From positions 2,745,649-2,797,986 of the forward strand of contig CP070735.1 of assembly GCA_020347625.1 (NCBI GenBank): 52,338 nucleotides of DNA. The letters are read 5' to 3'. Position numbers and translations under genes: made by a program. The notes beneath the pieces were generated by a model. That model was given only the letters and a program-made list of their open reading frames with translations. It was not told the origin of the DNA and did no database searches. The stretch's first letter is position 1. Each line of letters opens with the position of its first letter. Shown here one piece after another: positions 24,027 to 33,414 of this stretch. The DNA is from Deltaproteobacteria bacterium. Lineage in GTDB: Bacteria; Desulfobacterota; Syntrophobacteria; BM002.

Positions 24027-25925
24027 CTAGGGGCTGCAAACTTCATTGGGAAGGATAATGGTGAAGCAGGAGCCCTTGTTTGGCTGAGACTCTACCTGAA
24101 CGGTACCACCGTGCTCTTGAACGATTTTTTGGGTGATGGCTAGCCCAAGACCGGTACCCCGCGCTCCCTTGGTGCTGTAAAGATACTTGAAAATCTGTTC
24201 CTTGAGCTCCTCGGTCATACCTCTGCCTGTATCTTTGACTTCCAAATAAACGCCAGCCTCTGGCTCACTTCGGCTCGACACCGTAATCGTACCGCCACTC
24301 ATGCTTTCCGGAAAAGCCTCGATAGCGTTGGTCACCAAATTCAGCAGACAGGAATGCATACCCTCCGGATCTACCGTGACCCGGGGCAATGTCGAATCCA
24401 GGTTTCGGACCAGATCAATCTGACGTTGGCCGGCCATATCTTCCATCAAGTTACAGACCTCGTTAGCAATGTCATTCAGGGAACAGCTTTGACGGGCTGG
24501 TGGACGGCTACGAGCATAACTCAACATGTCCAGGGTCATGCGGGAAATCCTATTGATATTCTTTCCCACCAGGTTCCAGCCCTTCATGAGCATGTCAGGT
24601 TTCTCCGTCTCCAACCCCTTGTCCACCATAAAAGCGCCTAGTTTCATGCCGTGGAGAATGTTTTTCACCCCGTGGGCTATACCTGCCGTAACTCGGCCCA
24701 TAGCGGCCATTCGCTCGCTTTGAATAAGCTCCTTCTCTAGCCGCTTTACCTCACTCATGTTCTTAAAATAGCCCACCGTGGCCACTTCTTCACCCTCTTC
24801 GTAAAGCAGAGCTGCAGAAAGCAGTATGGGCACCCGCTCGCCATTTTTGGTAACCAATTCCGCTTCGTAGTTGATCAACCGACCCGGCCCGCCATAAACG
24901 GGACTGTAGGTCAGTTTTTTTATCTTCTTGGCTTCGCCCTCGGGGTAGAGTTGGGTCACATTCAACCCGGAAAGCGCCTCATCCGGGGTGTAACCGCAAA
25001 TACTTTCAGCGCCCTCATTGAAAATGATAATGTTGCCCTGACGGTCGTTGGCAATAATCCCGTCCATTGATGTCTGGATGAGGTTGTGCTCAAACTGGTA
25101 GCGTTTTAATAACTCTTCTTCCAACCGCCTGATCTCGCGCATGTCCTTAAAATATCCAACCGTGGCCACCTCACGCCCCTCTTCGTAAAGCAAGGTGGCG
25201 GAGAGCGCGATGGGCAAGGGCTCGCGGTTCTTGGTAAGAATCATCACCTCATAGTTAATCAAACGACCTGGACCGCCATACTCTTGCCCGTAGATCATTT
25301 TCTTGATCTTTCTGGCATCACCTTCTGGGTATAGCTGGGTTACGTGTACGGCAGAGATGGCCTCTTCCCGAGTATAGCCGTAAATGCGCTCGGCGCCCTC
25401 ATTGAAAATGATAATGTTGCCTTTACGGTCGTTGGCAATAATCCCGTCCATTGATGTCTGGATGAGGTTGTGCTCGAGCTCGTGGCGTTTTTCCAGTTCC
25501 TCGGTGGTATCATTAATCAGTCGTTCCAAATTCCTCACGTATTCTTGGAGTTTGCCCCGCCTCCAAAGTCTTTCCTTAACGCGCTGCAAAGCGTCCATTA
25601 AACGCTGATTACTAATTGGCTTGCTAATAAAGTCGGATGCCTCGAGCTGCAGAGCTTGAACAGCCAGATCAGTCTCTACGCGCTCTGTTACGAAAATGAC
25701 CTCCACATCAGGATTTTGTCCTTTGACTCTCTTGAGCAGCTCAAGGCCATTGAGCCCGGGTATATCCATATCCGTTAAAATGATCGATGGGTTTTCCCTG
25801 GCAAAAATCTCCAGGCAGCCAGGAGCGTCCTCGGAGTTAAAAACAGTATAACCGTCACTTTTCAGGAATGTGTTCAGGAACTCCCGGGTGCTCTGGTCGC
25901 CATCGATCACTAAGATTTTCGTCAT
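24027..25925 (-). CDS. REC-PAS-PAS-histidine kinase hybrid
   Basis: A cytoplasmic signalling protein of 632 residues. Residues 1-120 are a receiver with phospho-acceptor Asp52 in ILTDMD and SKPIS; the acidic pair reads DGD rather than DD. PAS units lie at about 151-272 and 279-398 and are nearly the same sequence (both contain LIQTSMDGIIANDR and EEVATVGYFK-like endings), a recent internal duplication. The kinase core follows with His418 in AGIAHGVKNILHGM, an unusual H-box lacking the common HE-NPL, then the ATPase boxes NLVTNAIEAF, DTGRGM and GTGLGL. No DNA-binding domain. Its closest relative is the protein at 26722-28236. It is the last gene of the set downstream of nuo. Confidence 0.88.
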   Translation of the reverse strand: MTKILVIDGDQSTREFLNTFLKSDGYTVFNSEDAPGCLEIFARENPSIILTDMDIPGLNGLELLKRVKGQNPDVEVIFVTERVETDLAVQALQLEASDFISKPISNQRLMDALQRVKERLWRRGKLQEYVRNLERLINDTTEELEKRHELEHNLIQTSMDGIIANDRKGNIIIFNEGAERIYGYTREEAISAVHVTQLYPEGDARKIKKMIYGQEYGGPGRLINYEVMILTKNREPLPIALSATLLYEEGREVATVGYFKDMREIRRLEEELLKRYQFEHNLIQTSMDGIIANDRQGNIIIFNEGAESICGYTPDEALSGLNVTQLYPEGEAKKIKKLTYSPVYGGPGRLINYEAELVTKNGERVPILLSAALLYEEGEEVATVGYFKNMSEVKRLEKELIQSERMAAMGRVTAGIAHGVKNILHGMKLGAFMVDKGLETEKPDMLMKGWNLVGKNINRISRMTLDMLSYARSRPPARQSCSLNDIANEVCNLMEDMAGQRQIDLVRNLDSTLPRVTVDPEGMHSCLLNLVTNAIEAFPESMSGGTITVSSRSEPEAGVYLEVKDTGRGMTEELKEQIFKYLYSTKGARGTGLGLAITQKIVQEHGGTVQVESQPNKGSCFTIILPNEVCSP

Positions 25926-26040
25926 GGTGAGCTTTCCGTCAGAAAATTTATCCCTGCTAAGGGAGGAAGAGCTGTTCGCTGGATTTCACCCAGCTATAGT
26001 AACAATTGCGGTGGAGAATACACCGGCAGCAGGAATGATC

Positions 26041-26433
26041 TTAGTCTTTAAGGAGCAGTTTTACATTATGGATGAGTTCTTCCGGCTCGACGGGTTTTTC
26101 CATGAAAATATCTGCGTGGATCCAGTCCAGATCCTCGTCCAGGCTCCGGCCATATCCTCTTTCAGCCGGTGGGCGGGCGGAGACAATAAGCACAGGCATC
26201 CCGTAGATCCCCTCCCTCTCTTTGATTTTGGTGGCAAAGTCCAGCCCTTCATGCATGGTCGCCATCATGATATCCAGAATAAGGAGATCCGGCCTTTCCT
26301 CTAAAAGAAGCTGGTAGCCGGAGCGGGTATCCAGGGCGGTAAACACCTGGTAATCGTATTCGCCGAGAATTTCGCTCATTGCGTCACAGATTTCCGGATC
26401 ATCATCAATAATCACGATCTTCTTACCGCTCAT
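26041..26433 (-). CDS. Single-domain response regulator
   Basis: A 130-residue lone receiver domain: IVIIDDDPE acidic pocket, Asp54 in LLILDIMMA as phospho-acceptor, VLIVSARPP and MEKPVEPEEL with the conserved Lys-Pro. No output domain, like CheY or Spo0F, so it would work through a partner protein or as a phosphate relay. An 11-12 residue insertion after SARPP (RGYGRSLDEDLDWIHAD) lengthens the loop before the Lys. It lies between the two hybrid kinase genes, 115 bases upstream of one and 288 bases downstream of the other. Confidence 0.9.
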   Translation of the reverse strand: MSGKKIVIIDDDPEICDAMSEILGEYDYQVFTALDTRSGYQLLLEERPDLLILDIMMATMHEGLDFATKIKEREGIYGMPVLIVSARPPAERGYGRSLDEDLDWIHADIFMEKPVEPEELIHNVKLLLKD

Positions 26434-26608
26434 TGTTGACTCCTTCCTTGCTCAATAGCTGGTCTTGCACCTCATGTACAACATACAATGTTAGCACTTA
26501 AAATTCCAGAGGAATCTGTTACGCAGTCCACCCAAGTATGAAAAGTGGCCTGAATTTCTGTTGGAGAATTTCAGCAGACCAAAGTTGAGTCGTGTCTAGG
26601 TAAGATGG

Positions 26609-26705
26609 CACGGGAAATGTGAAACATGAACCCCGTCTTTGGGCTTGTGCAGCCTGTCCGTCGAAGCTTTAGCGAAGTTGGAAGCAGAGCGAGCGCGAGG
26701 AAAGT
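26609..26705. repeat. Intergenic palindromic module copy
   Basis: GGAAATGTGAAACATGAAC (26614-26632) followed by CAGCCTGTCCGTCGAAGCTTTAGCGAAGTTGG-like sequence (26650-26682), a degenerate form of the GCCGAAGCTTTAGCGAAGGCGG hairpin seen at 9712, 21438 and 44690. Confidence 0.6.
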
Positions 26706-26721
26706 TAAAATGATCCAATGA

Positions 26722-28236
26722 CTAGCCAAAGAATCCTTCCTTGGGAAGGGTGATCGTGAAAGAGGAACCCTTTTGGGGCTGAGATTCTACCTGGATGGTA
26801 CCGCCGTGTTCGTGAACAATCTTTTGGGTTATGGCAAGACCCAACCCAGTTCCTCGCGACCCTTTGGTGCTGAAGAGATTTTCAAAAATCTGATCTCTGA
26901 TCTCCTTGCTCATGCCCACGCCGGTGTCCTTTACTTGTAAACACACCCCAGCCTCGGCCTCATCGCGGCTGGACACAATAACTTGCCCTCCACTTGCGGT
27001 TTGCGGAAAGGCCTCGATAGCATTGGTCACCAGATTCAACAGGCAGGTGTGTATACCTTCTGGATCCACCTCCACCTGAGGCAATGAGTGATCCAGCTCA
27101 CAGACCAAGCTTATACCCCTTTCGTTCGCCTTATCCGCCATCAGCTGACAGATCTCATCCAAGATGTCATTCAATGAACACAACTTATAAGCGGGCGGCG
27201 TGGCGTTTGCCAAACTCAGCATTTCCTTAGTCATTTTAGATATTCGATCGATATTCTTCCGCACCAGGTCCCAGCCCTTGCGAAGTGATTCGGCTTTCTG
27301 TTTTTCAAAACCTGTGTCTATCATGAAGGCTCCAAGTTTCATGCCGTGGAGAATGTTTTTCACTCCGTGGGCTATTCCCGCTGTGGTCTGGCCCACAGCG
27401 GCCATGCGCTCGCTTTTTAACAACTCAGCCTCAAGCCCTTTGATCTCCCGCATATCCTTGAAGTAGCCAACCGTTGCCACCTCCTCGCCCTTGTCTACAA
27501 GTATGGTGGCGGAAAGCAGGATGGGAACCAATTCGCCTGTTTTGGTGAGAACCTCCACTGAATAATTGATCAGTCGGCCAGGACCTCCGTGTTCATTCCC
27601 ATAGATCATTTGCTTGATCTGCTTGGCGCGACCCTCAGGGTAGAGCTGGGTTACATGGATAGAGGAGATCGCTTCTTCCCGGGTATATCCATATATGCGC
27701 TCCGCTCCTTCGTTGAAAATGATGATGTTGCCCTGACGGTCATTGGCGATGATCCCGTCCATGGAGGTATGAATGAGGTTGTGCTCGAGCTCGTGGCGCT
27801 TTGACAGTTCCTCGCGGGTTTCCTTGACCATCGTCTCCAGATCCTCAGTGTATTCTCTGAGTTTGTTCCGCAACCATATCTTTTCCTCGGCACGTCTGAG
27901 GGCAACCGCCAGACTGTCATCGCTTATGGGCTTGTTAATAAAATCAGATGCCTCGAGCTGAAGGGCCCGAATCGCCAAATTCATCTCCCCGTGTCCGGTG
28001 ATGACAATCACCTCCACATCGGGACTCCGCTCTTTCACTCGCCTGAGGACCTCAATGCCATCCATCCCGGGCATCTTGATGTCCGTTAGAATTATGGACG
28101 GGATCTCTTTGGCAAATATCTCCAGTCCTGTGGGACCGTCCTCGGCGGTAAAAACTGTGTATCCGTCGCGTTCAAGGGACAACTTCAAGAGGTCCCTGGT
28201 ACTCGCCTCGTCATCTATGACCAGTAGTTTTTTCAT
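26722..28236 (-). CDS. REC-PAS-histidine kinase hybrid
   Basis: A 504-residue signalling protein: receiver (1-120) with Asp52 in ILTDIKMPG, a Thr in VITGHGEM and INKPIS; one PAS (about 151-272); kinase core with His289 in AGIAHGVKNILHGM, then NLVTNAIEAF, DTGVGM, GTGLGL. It is a paralogue of the 24027-25925 protein but with a single PAS. Its start lies two bases after the stop of the haem-motif kinase, so the two are co-translated and probably form one pathway: the membrane kinase would phosphorylate Asp52 here and this protein would pass the signal onward. Output is unknown since none of the set carries a DNA-binding domain. Confidence 0.9.
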   Translation of the reverse strand: MKKLLVIDDEASTRDLLKLSLERDGYTVFTAEDGPTGLEIFAKEIPSIILTDIKMPGMDGIEVLRRVKERSPDVEVIVITGHGEMNLAIRALQLEASDFINKPISDDSLAVALRRAEEKIWLRNKLREYTEDLETMVKETREELSKRHELEHNLIHTSMDGIIANDRQGNIIIFNEGAERIYGYTREEAISSIHVTQLYPEGRAKQIKQMIYGNEHGGPGRLINYSVEVLTKTGELVPILLSATILVDKGEEVATVGYFKDMREIKGLEAELLKSERMAAVGQTTAGIAHGVKNILHGMKLGAFMIDTGFEKQKAESLRKGWDLVRKNIDRISKMTKEMLSLANATPPAYKLCSLNDILDEICQLMADKANERGISLVCELDHSLPQVEVDPEGIHTCLLNLVTNAIEAFPQTASGGQVIVSSRDEAEAGVCLQVKDTGVGMSKEIRDQIFENLFSTKGSRGTGLGLAITQKIVHEHGGTIQVESQPQKGSSFTITLPKEGFFG

Positions 28237-28238
28237 AC

Positions 28239-30158
28239 CTAAATTCCCTTTTGCAGGCCCTCCTGGTTGGCAAGCGCAGGAAAAGTAATCCTGAAAATGG
28301 TGCCGCTCCCAACCATGCTTTCCACCTCGATGGTGCCCTCATAATCTTTAATAATTCCATAGCTGATAGACAGTCCTAGGCCGGTCCCCCTGCCCACCTC
28401 TTTGGTGGTGAAGAATGGTTCGAAAATCTTCTCTTTAACGCTCTCTGGTATACCGTAGCCGTTATCCCTGATAACCGCTACCACCCTGCCCTTTTCCTGG
28501 TATGTACGGATGTTTAAGACGGGCTCCCACTTTTCCTGCTGACCGCTCTCAAGCATTTGCTCCATGGCATCTCTGGCATTCATAACCAGATTGATAAATA
28601 CCTGTTCCAACCGGTTACTCACCCCATAAATGGGGGGGAGGTTTTCATCAAGCTCCAGGTTCACCTTAATTTGTCTAAGTTTGAACTGCTGCCCGAGGAC
28701 GGTGAACACATCTCTGATGGGGTTGTTGATGTTCACTTTTTCCAGCTCGCCCGAGTCACTCTTTCTTCCGAATTCCCTGAGATGGTTAATAATGTTGGCA
28801 GCACGCTCCACCTGGGCACCTATTTCGCCAGAGACCTTAGCTAGCAGCTTTGGCTCGGGGTTCTCACCGCGTTCCACCAACTTTTTCAGGAGATCACCGC
28901 CGATCCGAATCGCATTCAAGGGTTGGTTCAACTCGTGGGCCACCCCTGCAGACATCTCTCCGAGGGTGGCCATCTTGCTGGCCTGGATCAGTTGAGCCTC
29001 AGCCTGGATGCTGTCGCTGATGTCGGCGATATTGGCAATAATTACATCTTCGCCCAGATGTTCCCGGGGACAAGAATGGATATCCACGTGCATGATGGTT
29101 CCATCTTTTTTGCGATGTCTGATCTTGGGCAAAAAGATACACGCCTCCACCACGGATGATCTTATCTTCTCCGCGTCTTCTGGATCACCCAGGTCACGGA
29201 AAGACATCTGGAGCAACTCCTCTCTGGAGTAACCATACTTCTCAGTGGCACGGATGTTGGCATCAATGATCTGAAAGGTAGAGCGATCAAAAACAAGGAT
29301 GGGATTGGGATCATTGTCGAAAAGAGAACGGTATTTTTCCTCGGAAGCCTTCAGCTCTTTCTCGGAGCTCTCAATCCGTTGGGTCATTTGGTCGAAGGAG
29401 GTAGCCAGTGTGCCAATCTCATTCTTGGATGAAATTTCAAGGGGAGTAGAAAGATCACCGGCAGCAACTCGTTCGGTTCCTCTCAACAGATGCCTAACCG
29501 GTCGACTTACAAATCGCTGGATGAAGAGACCGATTGTTAGCGAAATCCCGAGAATTGCTACCCCAGCAAAAAGGGTCATCTTCTTCTTGTTACTAAAAAT
29601 CACCCCGTCCACATCAGCTAGGGAGACGTCAATATCCAGGACCCCAAGGACTTTTTGTTCCTGGGGGTGAACGTGGCAGGACGCCGAATAGCAGTCCGGT
29701 TCATTGTAGATGGGATTGATCATGCCGAGCACCCGATGGCCGGCAGTAGTCTGGAAGATTCGACTTCTGGCGGTGGTGGTTAAGCGTTCGAAGGGTTTTT
29801 CCTTGGCATGACAGGCATAGCACTGCTCGGAGGACTTATCTACCATGGTGCCCATTTCTTTACGGTCTGAAGAGTAGATAATCTCCCCCACGTAATTGAA
29901 TATACGTACCTTCTCAATTCCTTCCTGAGCACCAATGGTGTCGATAGCCCGATGGAGCCTCTCGGGCTGATATTTGAGCATGTCATAGCGCATGCTGCGC
30001 TTGATTGTCTCACTTACCAGATTCGAACTTTGAATAACTTGTTGGATGAGCTGATCTCTTTGGGTATTTATGTTCACCGACGCATATATACCAATGACTA
30101 GGATAGCGATGGCGCTCACCGAACAAATCAACTTGAATCCGAGACTGCGATACAACAT
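28239..30158 (-). CDS. Membrane sensor histidine kinase with periplasmic c-type haem motifs
   Basis: A 639-residue inner-membrane kinase. TM1 is at about 8-28, a periplasmic domain at 30-193, TM2 at 194-214, then HAMP (about 215-270), PAS (about 275-385) and a kinase core with His408 in [14 protein letters not shown], plus [32 protein letters not shown]. The periplasmic domain holds CYACH (113-117) and CYSASCH (156-162), that is CxxCH and Cx4CH, which suggests covalent haem and a redox or gas signal. The start at 30158 is chosen because it follows the nuoN stop by one base; an upstream codon would overlap nuoN. It is thus the first gene after the respiratory operon. Confidence 0.88.
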   Translation of the reverse strand: MLYRSLGFKLICSVSAIAILVIGIYASVNINTQRDQLIQQVIQSSNLVSETIKRSMRYDMLKYQPERLHRAIDTIGAQEGIEKVRIFNYVGEIIYSSDRKEMGTMVDKSSEQCYACHAKEKPFERLTTTARSRIFQTTAGHRVLGMINPIYNEPDCYSASCHVHPQEQKVLGVLDIDVSLADVDGVIFSNKKKMTLFAGVAILGISLTIGLFIQRFVSRPVRHLLRGTERVAAGDLSTPLEISSKNEIGTLATSFDQMTQRIESSEKELKASEEKYRSLFDNDPNPILVFDRSTFQIIDANIRATEKYGYSREELLQMSFRDLGDPEDAEKIRSSVVEACIFLPKIRHRKKDGTIMHVDIHSCPREHLGEDVIIANIADISDSIQAEAQLIQASKMATLGEMSAGVAHELNQPLNAIRIGGDLLKKLVERGENPEPKLLAKVSGEIGAQVERAANIINHLREFGRKSDSGELEKVNINNPIRDVFTVLGQQFKLRQIKVNLELDENLPPIYGVSNRLEQVFINLVMNARDAMEQMLESGQQEKWEPVLNIRTYQEKGRVVAVIRDNGYGIPESVKEKIFEPFFTTKEVGRGTGLGLSISYGIIKDYEGTIEVESMVGSGTIFRITFPALANQEGLQKGI

Positions 30159-30159
30159 C

Positions 30160-31653
30160 TCAAAACATCCCACTGACAACGCTGGCAAGAGGTTGCCAGT
30201 AAATACCCAGGCCAAGGGTGGGGACCAACAGTGCAAAAAGTATTACCTGTGAGCCGAAGGAAACCTGGATCTGGATAGGTTCAGTTGACTTCTCCAGAAA
30301 CATGGCTTTGACAACCCGCAAGTAGTAGTAGAGGGAGACCACGGTATTTAGTGCAGCCACCACCGCCAACCAGTAAATTTTTTTGTAAATGACCGCGGCA
30401 AAAAGATAGACCTTGCCCACAAAGCCGGCGAAGGGAGGAAGACCGATAAGAGAAAACAAAAATATCGCCATAGCCACACATACATAGGGTGCCCTGCTCC
30501 CCAAACCGCGGTAGGAATGAATCTCCTCGCTTCCTCCTGCGCTTGCCACCAGAGTAACTACTGCGAATGCGCCTAGATTCATAAAAAGGTAAACCACCAG
30601 ATAGAAGACTACCGACCTTAACCCCAGCTCACTCAAGGCAACAATACCCATGAGCAGATATCCCGCGTGGGCAATGCTGGAATAGGCGAGCAACCGTTTA
30701 AGATTGTTTTGGTGGATCGCCGCCAGATTTCCGAGGGTCATTGTTATCGCTGAGACCAATGCCAGAATCGACGGCCAGTCTAAGCCTGAAATAGCCTCAT
30801 ATGCTCCTGTTTCCCCAGCCGATGAGAAGAGCGGATAGAAAAGCCGGATGAAAAGAGCAAATCCTGCTGCTTTTGGCCCCACACTGAGGAAGGCGGTAAT
30901 TGGTGTGGGCGCCCCCTCGTAAACATCAGGACACCAGAAGTGGAAAGGAAATGATGCGGTTTTAAAAAGCAAACCGGCCAGAAAAAATATCACGGCCACG
31001 ATCAGCAGGATTTTGTCTTGGGGATGCTGGCTGGCCGCCGCCACCTGCTGGCTGATTTCCAAGAGATCCGTGCTCCCAGCAAGTCCGAAGAGCAGGGAAA
31101 AGCCAAAGAGCATGGTGCCAGAGGTAAAGGCACCGTAAAGCACATATTTCAGCGCAGCCTCACCACTGCGTAAATCCCTGGCCCTAATCCCCACCAGCAG
31201 ATAACTCAAGATTCCCATGGTCTCAAAGGCGAGGTAGATCATCAGAAGGTCGGTGGAGGCGACCAGAAGCATCATCCCCATGGTGACGGCGAGCACCAGG
31301 ATAGTGCTCTCGCTATACTCCACGTTGTCTATCTCGCGGCTGCCATGATTTATAAGGATAACAAAAGCAGCTGCAACAACGAAGAATGGTTTGAAGAAAA
31401 AGGTTAACCAATCCCAGACGAAGAGTTTCGACAGGTAGGTCAGACTCGGATCGGGTGTTGGTAACTTCCATAAAGGCAGAAGTGACCCTGCCAGGCCCAC
31501 GAGAGCCAAAATCGTAAAGACTAAACGGTACCGCCAATAAGGCAGAATAACCCCTACTATCAGTAGGATCATCATAGCCATGGCAAGAATGATCTCCGGG
31601 CCGATGAAGGAGATCCCCTGGAGGTTACTCTTTATAAATTCCTCAGGTATCAT
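30160..31653 (-). CDS. nuoN: NADH-quinone oxidoreductase subunit N
   Basis: Membrane-arm antiporter-like subunit of complex I, a proton channel next to NuoK/J. The 497-residue protein has about 14 helices with the usual NuoN marks: YLAFETMGILSYLLVG (key Glu), ALKYVLYGAFTSGTMLFG with the conserved Lys, LLFKTASFPFHFWCPDVYEGAPTPI and NNLKRLLAYSSIAHAGYLL with Lys and His. Length is normal. It is the last nuo subunit; its stop is one base from the haem-motif kinase. A 215-base repeat block separates it from nuoM. Confidence 0.95.
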   Translation of the reverse strand: MIPEEFIKSNLQGISFIGPEIILAMAMMILLIVGVILPYWRYRLVFTILALVGLAGSLLPLWKLPTPDPSLTYLSKLFVWDWLTFFFKPFFVVAAAFVILINHGSREIDNVEYSESTILVLAVTMGMMLLVASTDLLMIYLAFETMGILSYLLVGIRARDLRSGEAALKYVLYGAFTSGTMLFGFSLLFGLAGSTDLLEISQQVAAASQHPQDKILLIVAVIFFLAGLLFKTASFPFHFWCPDVYEGAPTPITAFLSVGPKAAGFALFIRLFYPLFSSAGETGAYEAISGLDWPSILALVSAITMTLGNLAAIHQNNLKRLLAYSSIAHAGYLLMGIVALSELGLRSVVFYLVVYLFMNLGAFAVVTLVASAGGSEEIHSYRGLGSRAPYVCVAMAIFLFSLIGLPPFAGFVGKVYLFAAVIYKKIYWLAVVAALNTVVSLYYYLRVVKAMFLEKSTEPIQIQVSFGSQVILFALLVPTLGLGIYWQPLASVVSGMF

Positions 31654-31664
31654 AGTGTCGAGTC

Positions 31665-31868
31665 TGAGGAGCCAGGAGCTAGGAGTCAGGAGTCAGGAGG
31701 TTCAGTGATCTACTTATAATTTTCTGTCTTCTGAATTCTGACTTCCGACTTCCCCTTGTCCTCTTTCCTCTGCTTTCTGCTTGTTTTGAAATTCGCAATT
31801 CGAAATTATTTCCCTATGCTCTGTGCTATATGCCCTCTGCCAGCTGCCCACTGTCTGCTGCTTGCTGT
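31665..31868. repeat. Intergenic word array between nuoM and nuoN
   Basis: Five word types in series: AGGAGCCAGGAGCTAGGAGTC (31668-31703), TTCTGACTTCCGACTTCC-like (31721-31752), CTCTTTCCTCTGCTTTCTGC (31761-31780), GAAATTCGCAATTCGAAATT (31788-31808), and CTCTGCCAGCTGCCCACTGTC (31836-31869). Confidence 0.8.
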
Positions 31869-33371
31869 CTACCCCACCACCATCGCAACCGTGTGCTTCA
31901 GAGTTGTTCCAATCAAATCCAGCACCGGCATGGGATAAAAGCCGAGCAAGATGACAATTAAGGCCAAGGGTGTCAGGGTAAATGCCTCGCGCAAGCTGAT
32001 TTCTGGAAGCTTGGCATACTTATTATTCAAGGGCCCCAGGAATACGCGCTGCATGGTCCAGAGAAAATAGGCGGCCGTGAGGATTATGCCGGTGGTGGCA
32101 GTTATGGTGATTATCTTGTACTGCTGGAAGGAGCCAACCAGCACCAGTGCTTCGCTGATGAAGCTGGACAACCCGGGAAGCCCCAGGGCGGCAAAAAAGG
32201 CCAGGCCGGTGTAACCCGCATAAATCGGCATGGTTTTGGCCAGACCGCCAAAGCCATCTATATCTCGATGGTGAGCCCGATCATAAATTACCCCCACCAA
32301 CAAGAAGAGCATGGCGGTGACAGTTCCGTGGTTGAACATCTGCAGCACCGCCCCGTTGATTGCTGTAGTGTTACTGAATACCGACATGCCCAGCATTACG
32401 AAACCCATGTGGCTGATGCTTGAATAGGCTATGAGTTTTTTCATATCCGTCTGCGCCATGGCACAGAGGGCACCATATAAGATGCTTACTAACCCAAAAA
32501 TAGCCGCGTACAGCGCGAAAGCGAGGGCCATGTCGGGGAGCAATGGATAGGAAATCCGCAACAGCCCATAGGTTCCCATTTTCAAGAGAACCCCAGCCAG
32601 AATGACGCTTATGGCCGTGGGTGCCTCCACATGGGCATCCGGCAGCCAGGTGTGGAATGGTACCAGAGGGATCTTGATGGCAAAGCCAATGAACAACCCC
32701 AAGTAGCAGAGCCAGCGGATGGGGTGGCTCTTCAGGAAGGCCTGGTGTACAGCCTGGTCGGCCAGAATGGTGAGGTCAAAGGAATGAAGCCCGGTGGCCG
32801 GTTCCACCGAGCCGAAATAGAATACCAGCATGACCACAAGCATCAGCACGCTGCCCACCAAAGTAAACAGGAAAAACTTGATGGCGGCATATTCCTTTTT
32901 GGGTCCACCCCATACCCCGATAAGAAAATACATGGGGAGCAGCATCAATTCCCAGAACACATAGAACAGAAAAAAGTCCAGGGCACAGAAAACTCCCACC
33001 ATACTGGTATCCAGAAGGAGAAAGAGGGTAAAATAGCCTCGGACGTACTCATTAATATTCCATGAGGCAATGACACAGAGAAAGGCCAGGAGAGCCGTAA
33101 GCAAGACCATGGGAATGCTGATGCCATCGATGCCAATAAAATAGTGAATGTTGAAGGCCTTGATCCATGGGACTTTTTCCACGTACTGGAAGCCATTATC
33201 CCATCGATCAAACTGAACGTACAGGTTGGCCGCCCACCACAGAGGAGGAACGGTCGCGAGCAGGGCAATCACTTTCATCAAGGTGGGATACCTTTTAGGC
33301 ACGAAAAGGATCAGTCCGGCCCCAATAAGCGGGCAAAAGATCATCCAGGACAAAATGTGCTCGGGCACCAT
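31869..33371 (-). CDS. nuoM: NADH-quinone oxidoreductase subunit M
   Basis: Antiporter-like membrane subunit of complex I. The 500-residue protein shows FYVFWELMLLPMYFLIG (conserved Glu), IKFFLFTLVGSVLMLV, FIGFAIKIPLVPFHTWLPDAHVEAPT and DMKKLIAYSSISHMGFVMLG with the conserved Lys and His residues, a normal NuoM pattern and length. It is encoded between nuoL and nuoN with repeat blocks of 334 and 215 bases on either side, although the other nuo junctions are tight. Confidence 0.96.
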   Translation of the reverse strand: MVPEHILSWMIFCPLIGAGLILFVPKRYPTLMKVIALLATVPPLWWAANLYVQFDRWDNGFQYVEKVPWIKAFNIHYFIGIDGISIPMVLLTALLAFLCVIASWNINEYVRGYFTLFLLLDTSMVGVFCALDFFLFYVFWELMLLPMYFLIGVWGGPKKEYAAIKFFLFTLVGSVLMLVVMLVFYFGSVEPATGLHSFDLTILADQAVHQAFLKSHPIRWLCYLGLFIGFAIKIPLVPFHTWLPDAHVEAPTAISVILAGVLLKMGTYGLLRISYPLLPDMALAFALYAAIFGLVSILYGALCAMAQTDMKKLIAYSSISHMGFVMLGMSVFSNTTAINGAVLQMFNHGTVTAMLFLLVGVIYDRAHHRDIDGFGGLAKTMPIYAGYTGLAFFAALGLPGLSSFISEALVLVGSFQQYKIITITATTGIILTAAYFLWTMQRVFLGPLNNKYAKLPEISLREAFTLTPLALIVILLGFYPMPVLDLIGTTLKHTVAMVVG

Positions 33372-33414
33372 CAGTCACTTCTCCTATTTAAGTCACCTTA
33401 GAGTTACACCGTTT

